Positions 8,909 through 13,861 of a DNA stretch of 13,861 nt are shown here, piece after piece. A program made the translations under genes and the position numbers. Position 1 is the first letter of the stretch. Every line of letters begins with the position of its first letter. The stretch comes from Asterionellopsis glacialis (taxonomy: Eukaryota; Bacillariophyta; Plagiogrammaphyceae; Rhaphoneidales; Asterionellopsidaceae), in assembly GCA_014885115.2 (NCBI GenBank), contig WKLE02001665.1, positions 1-13,861 on the forward strand. The letters are read 5' to 3'. Under the pieces are notes generated by a model. The model did no database searches. It was not told the DNA's origin and was given only the letters and a program-made list of their open reading frames with translations.

Positions 8909-9195
8909 GTCAGGTCTGCAAAAAAAGAGTCAGAAAAAAGAGTCAGGTTTTTTGGGTGCACAACTATTTGGATCAACCAATCAGGAAGCATTCCATTTAA
9001 TTGGCATTATAAAAGTTGTCTCTTTGTTTTCCTAGAGACTGATCAAATTGACATTAAAAAAAAACAGCAACCATGGCACTGTCACAATAAGACGACCCCT
9101 TTCATATGACAATAAACCTCTCCTTGGTACCATCCGATTCCCCGTGGAATTGTTTATGTTGTAGTTGATTGTAGCTTGGTTTCGTTATTGTTTTT
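8909..9195 (+). repeat. Long direct repeat, copy 2
   Basis: Second copy of the repeat at 7362-7638, in the same orientation and about 1.55 kb downstream. It carries an extra short A-rich block near its start and an A-run expansion near 9055. The open frame across it (8873-9109) parallels that in copy 1 only because the DNA is duplicated, and I see no protein family. Confidence 0.85.
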
Positions 9196-9720
9196 CTGGT
9201 AAAGTGTGAACATAGTTATGCTCCCAAACAAACAATCAAACATTCTCAAAACGGTAAGACGGGGAGTGATTTGAATAGCGAAACACGCACTTCAGTCTTG
9301 ACAATGTGACGTCATAGTGACGTATAGATCTTCAGAGAAACGACACGTAGCGTTCCAGGAGATTCTTTTCTTTTATCTTTCTTGCAAGCTCGCCTGCCGG
9401 AGAATGTCTGTCTCAGGAACTGAACATCTGGTAGATGCATGTGGTGGTGTTCGTATCTGTTTTGCTTCATCAACACAAAATTTCGAAAAAATCTTTTTCT
9501 TCGATTTTAAGCTTTCTCATTTCGCAGCAGCGCATTGGAAAAATACCACTGGTACGCTTTGGAGTTTACTGTCATCGGTCATCGGATTGAAACTTCTTGT
9601 GTCAATCTCAATCTGTGCAGTTAACATTATTGCTTTGTGACATTCACTCTTCAGAGCACACCAACTGCTAACTAACTAACTATATACCTTGAGATATACT
9701 CATAAATACAATAGGTAAGT
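9196..9720 (+). promoter_or_regulatory. Upstream region and probable promoter of folD
   Basis: The stretch lies between the repeat block and the folD ATG. It contains a CRE-like motif pair at 9307-9324 and CTAACTAACTAACTATATACC near 9670-9688, where TATATA could act as a TATA box for a short leader. A 78-codon ATG frame at 9404-9640 has no recognisable features and is probably leader or promoter sequence. Confidence 0.45.
9307..9324. promoter_or_regulatory. CRE/CCRE-like motif pair
   Basis: TGACGTCA, a perfect palindromic CRE at 9307-9314, is followed by TGACGTA at 9318-9324. TGACGT cores are known CO2/cAMP-responsive elements bound by bZIP factors in the diatom Phaeodactylum. The pair lies about 400 bases upstream of the folD ATG. 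Activity here is inference. Confidence 0.45.
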
Positions 9721-10740
9721 ATGAGTGCTCCAACAACAACAACAAAATCACATTCGAACTCCTTTGAAGCTGGGAATCCTATGATTATTGATGGCAAGGC
9801 AACAGCCAAAGAAATACAACAAGAATTAAAAGAAGAAGTTGAACGGTTACAAAAGGACCATGGCATATTACCTGGGTTAGCTGTAATTTTGGTAGGACAA
9901 CGTGTAGATTCAGCGACCTATGTACGTATGAAAAAAAAGACTGCAGCTGTGATTGGATTACATTCAATCGATGTAGATTTACCCGAGACGGTGACACAAG
10001 AGGAATTATTAAATGAAGTGGAACGTTTAAATGGTGACCCAGCCGTACATGGCATATTAGTCCAATTACCCTTGCCATCCCATATTGAGGAAGCTACTAT
10101 CCTTAAAGCTATCGCTGTCGAAAAAGATGCCGACGGATTCTCGGCCCTCAATATTGGTAATTTATGTTTACGTGGTGGTGATCCACCCTTGGCTGTCCCC
10201 TGTACACCTGCTGGATGTATTGAATTATTACAACGGTATGATGTTGAAATATCGGGGAAAGATTGTGTTGTGTTGGGACGGTCCAACATTGTAGGGATGC
10301 CTGTCGCTGCCTTGTTACAAAGTTGTAATGGTACAGTCACAGTGTGTCATTCACGTACACAAAACATTGCAGACAAGGTCCGTCAAGCAGACATTGTTAT
10401 TGCCGCCATTGGTAAAACAGAATTTGTCAAGGGCGATTGGATCAAGCCTGGTGCTGTCATTATTGATGTAGGTATCAACGATAAACCAGATCAGAGTAAA
10501 AAACGTGGATACCGGTTAGTGGGAGATGTGAATTATGAAGAGTGTAGTCAGGTAGCATCTGCTATTACACCCGTACCCGGTGGTGTAGGTCCCATGACGA
10601 TCATCATGTTGATGAAAAATACTATTAATTTAGCACGTCATTCGATTGGATTAGATCGTATGCCATTACGTAATGCTATGCATCGTGCTTTAAGTCATCG
10701 TGACTTTGTGTCTCTCATGAATCCACGTCCCAACAACTAA
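9721..10740 (+). CDS. folD: Methylene-THF dehydrogenase / methenyl-THF cyclohydrolase (FolD type)
   Basis: Bifunctional folate enzyme that oxidises 5,10-methylene-THF to 5,10-methenyl-THF with NAD(P)+ and hydrolyses this to 10-formyl-THF, feeding purine and formyl-Met synthesis. The 339-residue length equals a FolD core (~290) plus a ~20-residue N-terminal extension; there is no formyl-THF synthetase domain. The catalytic block YVRMKKK holds Tyr67 and Lys71. VQLPLP lies at 114-119, KDADGF at 135-140, PCTPAG at 160-165, the dinucleotide-binding GRSNIVGMP at 186-194, and PVPGGVGPMT at 284-293. All expected residues are present. The ATG at 9721 is preceded by an in-frame TAG at 9712-9714, so it is the first possible start in this exon. 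The extension (MSAPTTTTKSHSNSFEAGNP) has few basic residues, so it is a poor mitochondrial presequence and a cytosolic enzyme is likely. The next ATG (9781) would give a minimal FolD. It is convergent with the TPR gene. Confidence 0.95.
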   Translation: MSAPTTTTKSHSNSFEAGNPMIIDGKATAKEIQQELKEEVERLQKDHGILPGLAVILVGQRVDSATYVRMKKKTAAVIGLHSIDVDLPETVTQEELLNEVERLNGDPAVHGILVQLPLPSHIEEATILKAIAVEKDADGFSALNIGNLCLRGGDPPLAVPCTPAGCIELLQRYDVEISGKDCVVLGRSNIVGMPVAALLQSCNGTVTVCHSRTQNIADKVRQADIVIAAIGKTEFVKGDWIKPGAVIIDVGINDKPDQSKKRGYRLVGDVNYEECSQVASAITPVPGGVGPMTIIMLMKNTINLARHSIGLDRMPLRNAMHRALSHRDFVSLMNPRPNN

Positions 10741-11500
10741 CAAGTGAGACAAGTAAAAACACCATGAGGGAGGAAGACAAGGTGTATATGGTATATTTTG
10801 TCACAATGAAGGATAATTTTTTTTAATTGGGATAAGGATTGGAGGTGTTGTAAGGAAAATAAGATAGTGGTGTGCATACGATATGACGAAAAGTATTTTT
10901 GTTGAGGGGAGAAAAGTGAAATGACCTTTTGAGAGAGTGAATGCTGCTGGCCTCTTTTTTCTAGAGAACGATGTAAATCAAAAGTTTACTCTTCCAAACG
11001 AAATGAATGATTTAAAGTTCATATAGTACAGTACCATAATGACGTTTAAAAATTTCTTTTTTGGAAACAATAAAACGTTATAAATGTCTTTCTTTATTCA
11101 CCGTGACTGACTTGTCGCTTCGTGACGCATCCATGTTTTAGTCCTCCGGGTGGTACATATGCTGTTCCTCCTTTTTAGGTTGTACGTACGATTCAAGAGA
11201 ATGAGTCAGCTAGAGCAATCATACACATTGCAAATAGAAAACAACAGTACTATATTTTTTGTAACAATATATCATGTGTTTTTATTTGATATGGATATGG
11301 AAAAGTAAAAGTGACATCTCAAATAGCTTCTGGTTCCCCCCCAATAGAGAATTCGTGACTCAATAATGCATAGAAAATCTTCTTCTTGAATTGACTGTAG
11401 GTTGTCTGATACGCTCAAAAGGACCTGGTGTTAGGACGTAGTGTGTGGTTTGTTCCCATGTGACTCTTTTTAGGGAACACATAAGACGTTCTCTCTCTAT
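10741..11500. other. Convergent intergenic region between folD and the TPR-like gene
   Basis: Holds the 3' ends of both flanking genes. AATAAA at 11069-11074 is a possible but distant poly(A) signal for folD. Near the TPR gene end, TGTTCCC and GGGAACA (about 11450-11481) could form a short hairpin. TGACGT/TGACGC words occur near 11039 and 11121 but are not clustered. I see no gene or RNA. Confidence 0.5.
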
Positions 11501-12232
11501 TTACGCCGCTGATGCAAGACAAGGTACTTGAAAAGTTGCTACAATTAACATCATGGACTCCATGTCTATTTCGTGCAAGGCGAAACTCGTTGTGTCTGGC
11601 ACAGAGCAGAGGTTGGTTGAAACTGCCATGAAAAGATTTATAGTTTGATGAAAGTTCAATAATTGTTGATGAATAATTCCTGTATTGAATAGGACTACTG
11701 TTTCTAATGCCAAGGATGATGGAGTCCTACGAGGAGGAAGAGCATGAAGGACTGATTGGTAGAGCTGTAGAACTCTAGACAATTGAGGCTCACCTCGTGC
11801 ACCAAGTTGTAAAATACGAAGATGGAATGATAGTGCAAGGTTGTATAATATTGCATTCGCCAAAGTATCCTTGTTGTTGTTCTTTTTTTTATCACTTGTT
11901 GGGGTAGAGGTACTTGTTGTTGTTTTTGTCCCTACTTCTTTAATTAAAAGTGGGCGGGCGTAAATATTCCCTCTTCTGGAATCAGTAGGAATACTGTGAT
12001 TATACGTCTGTGGTGACCATTGTATAATACACCCTGCTTCCACAGAACCGAATGCTGCTCCCTGCTGACATTCCAGTTTTGTTTTTGTTGAGTCTAAAGA
12101 AGTTCCATGAGAACAATCTGATTTGATTGCATTTAAGGCAGAAGCAAGTACCGTGGCAGATTCTTGAAAGTTGCCTTGTTGAAGGAGTGAGAGAGCTCTT
12201 TGGTTTAGGTCTACAACTTTACTTGTTGTCAT
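11501..12232 (-). CDS. TPR-like protein of diatom type, function unknown
   Basis: A complete 243-residue frame starting at ATG 12232. An N-terminal helical pair, LNQRALSLLQQGNFQESATVLASAL (residues 9-33), fits one TPR unit (small residue then G-N/Y-x-x-A spacing). The middle (about 41-100) is not helical-looking and ends in a low-complexity Thr/Ser/Lys/Asn linker (101-122). LANAILYNLALSFHLRILQLG (124-144) with LSRVLQLYQSVLHAL (151-165), then LALETVVLFNTGIIHQQLLNF (174-194), look like further TPR-type helix pairs. I recall many diatom proteins with this order, including the YNLALSFHLR block, but none with a proven role; it probably mediates protein contacts. The protein ends in a hydrophobic ALA-rich tail. 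No signal peptide or membrane segment is obvious. It could lack a further 5' exon, but the first-ATG start fits the TPR onset. Confidence 0.75.
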   Translation of the reverse strand: MTTSKVVDLNQRALSLLQQGNFQESATVLASALNAIKSDCSHGTSLDSTKTKLECQQGAAFGSVEAGCIIQWSPQTYNHSIPTDSRRGNIYARPLLIKEVGTKTTTSTSTPTSDKKKNNNKDTLANAILYNLALSFHLRILQLGARGEPQLSRVLQLYQSVLHALPPRRTPSSLALETVVLFNTGIIHQQLLNFHQTINLFMAVSTNLCSVPDTTSFALHEIDMESMMLIVATFQVPCLASAA

Positions 12233-13479
12233 TGCGGAGGTTCGGTGGTGGTGATTATGAGATTGCTTTTTTATGTGTCTGTTTTTATGACTTCAATAAG
12301 AGTAATTGAATTCCGATTTTTAAATATTTGACTATTTACTATAAAACAAGAGTTGCTAATTCTAAAAAACAAGATTCAGATGTGGTATGAAAAAAAGTAA
12401 AAGTTCAACAACACTCCTTTCTAAAACAGCTAATTCGAAATTTTCACGATAGTAGTCGTTGATCTCTAGTTCTTACTGCCGCATTGACACATGCCCAACA
12501 GGTCTAACAACGAAAATGGTTGTATGTAGATTTCCATATGTAGATAACAACGTAAATAATATACCAGAGAAGATAATGCAACTCCATTTTGGCTTTTATG
12601 TTTAAGAAGTTAGCGTTAGGACATAGTACAGCTGTGGTGTACCGTACAAGTGCTCCTAATAAATTGTGAAGTATCTTTGGAGTGATAACAGTCATGTTGG
12701 AACATTTTTTATTGATACAAAAAATCTTTCGCAAGTCCATTCGTTGTCGCAGGAACAATAATGAACATTTCTCTTCTCTTTTACGATGAAAACTATCCGT
12801 CCTTCGTACCAGGTATGACCATTTCTACGGTTAATGATAGGGTAGGACCTGCATGAATATTAAATGTAGAAAACAAGAAGAGGACTTCAACATTTGTCCC
12901 TCAACAGGTGTACCCATACGATGATTTTCCAAAGACTTTGGACTGCAATTGTGAACCGGCAGGATTGATCGAGTGATTGTTTTAAAGTTGCAGTATAATA
13001 TGTCAGCCTTTAAAAGTTAGCCAAAACAGGTATAATAATCTCTCTGATGCGTATATTCCATCAAAAGTTTTACAACATGTCCCCTATGACACGTGGAATG
13101 CAATTTCATAGTTCAACATGGTCCACCAAAAAGTATACCCAAAAGAATCTTTTTTCAAACAATACAGCCTGCAGAGGTGAACCCATAATATAACGATTAC
13201 AATTCACGAGGTTTGGTATTCATGTTCAAGATGAGCCACAATCAAATTACTCTTAAAAACTCGGAATATTTCCTTGCAGTTTGATTTTGAACTAGGGACC
13301 CTACCATGAACTAGATACCCGGTACAGTTCCTGATATTAGTCCAGTCCTATGGCGGAATCTTTTTTTAAAAAGAAGTTTAGTTCAAGCGCTACATCAAGG
13401 AAGTTCAATAACGGGCTCTATCTAAGATAAATGATTAGGGGGACGTTCCCTAATTACTAATACCCCCACATCCAAATAC

Positions 13480-13501
13480 CCTACTCTATCTGTAGAGTAG
13501 G
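13480..13501. repeat. Hairpin with 9-base stem and 4-base loop
   Basis: CCTACTCTA, the loop TCTG, then TAGAGTAGG form a perfect stem-loop. No U-tract follows on either strand. Role unknown. Confidence 0.7.
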
Positions 13502-13614
13502 TGCTAGAAATAATAGTGTACCAGCAGGTCCACGTGAAACTAATTTCATGAACCATACCAGTACTTTATAGCATCATATATTACTACATTAAAAATTATT
13601 TGTCCTATTTTTTT

Positions 13615-13632
13615 GTACCATGTACATGGTAC
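13615..13632. repeat. 18-base perfect palindrome
   Basis: GTACCATGTACATGGTAC equals its own reverse complement. It could be a binding site for a dimeric protein or simply chance; nothing around it decides this. Confidence 0.75.
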
Positions 13633-13861
13633 GAAGTAATAATTAAAAGATTGAAGTTTGAAAACTCTACCAATACTGAAAATTCTGACTTTCGACCTCG
13701 CCACGTGTTTACCAACTAAGCTGGGACCTAGGCAAAGTGAAAGAAGGGCAGCAGATGAAAAGGAAGATAAAGTCGCGGACAGACAGACATAGATAGGTAT
13801 TGAGCGAAGATGCACGACTGAAGACGAATCGCTAAAATGTACCAACATGAAGAACATCAAC

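Larger units (their letters stand above)
12233..13861. other. Long non-coding right flank
   Basis: About 1.6 kb with no gene I can support. The first part should contain the TPR gene promoter. Minus-strand frames at 12504-12758 and 13546-13860 (open at the window edge) have no domain character; the second could be a 5' or internal piece of something beyond the window. Apart from the palindromes listed separately I see no RNA gene, mobile element or tandem repeat. Confidence 0.5.

Noticed and set aside
7362..9195. The direct repeats as LTRs of a small retrotransposon (TRIM)
   Set aside because: The repeat ends lack TG...CA, and I see no primer-binding site, polypurine tract or target duplication. 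The internal region is largely explained by the MITE.
9317..9640. 107-codon plus-strand frame upstream of folD
   Set aside because: The frame opens with GTG rather than ATG, and the first ATG gives only 78 residues without recognisable features. The region looks like promoter or leader.
13640..13735. A functional tRNA gene on the minus strand
   Set aside because: Only the D-arm resembles a tRNA. No acceptor stem pairs, there is no anticodon arm in place, and the T-arm-like word is too close.
13546..13860. 104-codon minus-strand frame at the window edge
   Set aside because: It begins from a TTG at the edge, has no domain character and no support as a gene. It stays possible only as part of something outside the window.
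1..13861. CRISPR arrays, bacterial operons, rRNA genes
   Set aside because: No regularly spaced repeats, ribosome-binding-site-linked gene strings or rRNA-like sequence were seen. The window is eukaryotic in structure.

Overview
This window looks like nuclear DNA of a photosynthetic stramenopile, most likely a diatom. The evidence is a eukaryotic vacuolar ATPase gene with a GT-AG intron, a TPR-type protein of a layout I associate with diatom genomes, AT-rich intergenic DNA, small transposon remnants and no bacterial operon structure. The species assignment is inference.

Layout, left to right. Positions 1-20 are a TG microsatellite. 164-1078 (minus) is a decayed gene whose single reading frame carries three internal stops; its translation resembles a TIR domain. 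1660-4798 (minus) is the vacuolar H+-ATPase subunit a, in two exons split by a 460-base intron, encoding 892 residues with an unusual six-cysteine insert in a predicted lumenal loop. It shares an upstream region with a divergent plus-strand gene for a membrane-anchored DUF1365 protein (5483-6751, possibly starting at 5216). 6752-9720 is almost 3 kb of repeat-rich DNA without a convincing gene. It holds two ~280-base direct repeats (about 7362-7638 and 8909-9195) and, between them, an 824-base non-autonomous DNA transposon (7909-8732) with ~75-base terminal inverted repeats and a TTA target duplication, of PIF/Harbinger (Tourist-like MITE) type. 9721-10740 (plus) is a FolD-type methylene-tetrahydrofolate dehydrogenase/cyclohydrolase, preceded by a CRE-like motif pair. 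11501-12232 (minus) is a TPR-like protein, convergent with folD. 12233-13861 has no gene I can support, only a few palindromes.

The genes form no pathway or operon. Vacuolar acidification, a lipid-associated DUF1365 protein, one-carbon folate metabolism and a TPR scaffold are ordinary eukaryotic neighbours. The most interesting points are the TIR-like pseudogene, the Cys-rich insert in subunit a, and the nested repeat and MITE structure at 7.36-9.2 kb. I did not find a convincing new multi-gene system.
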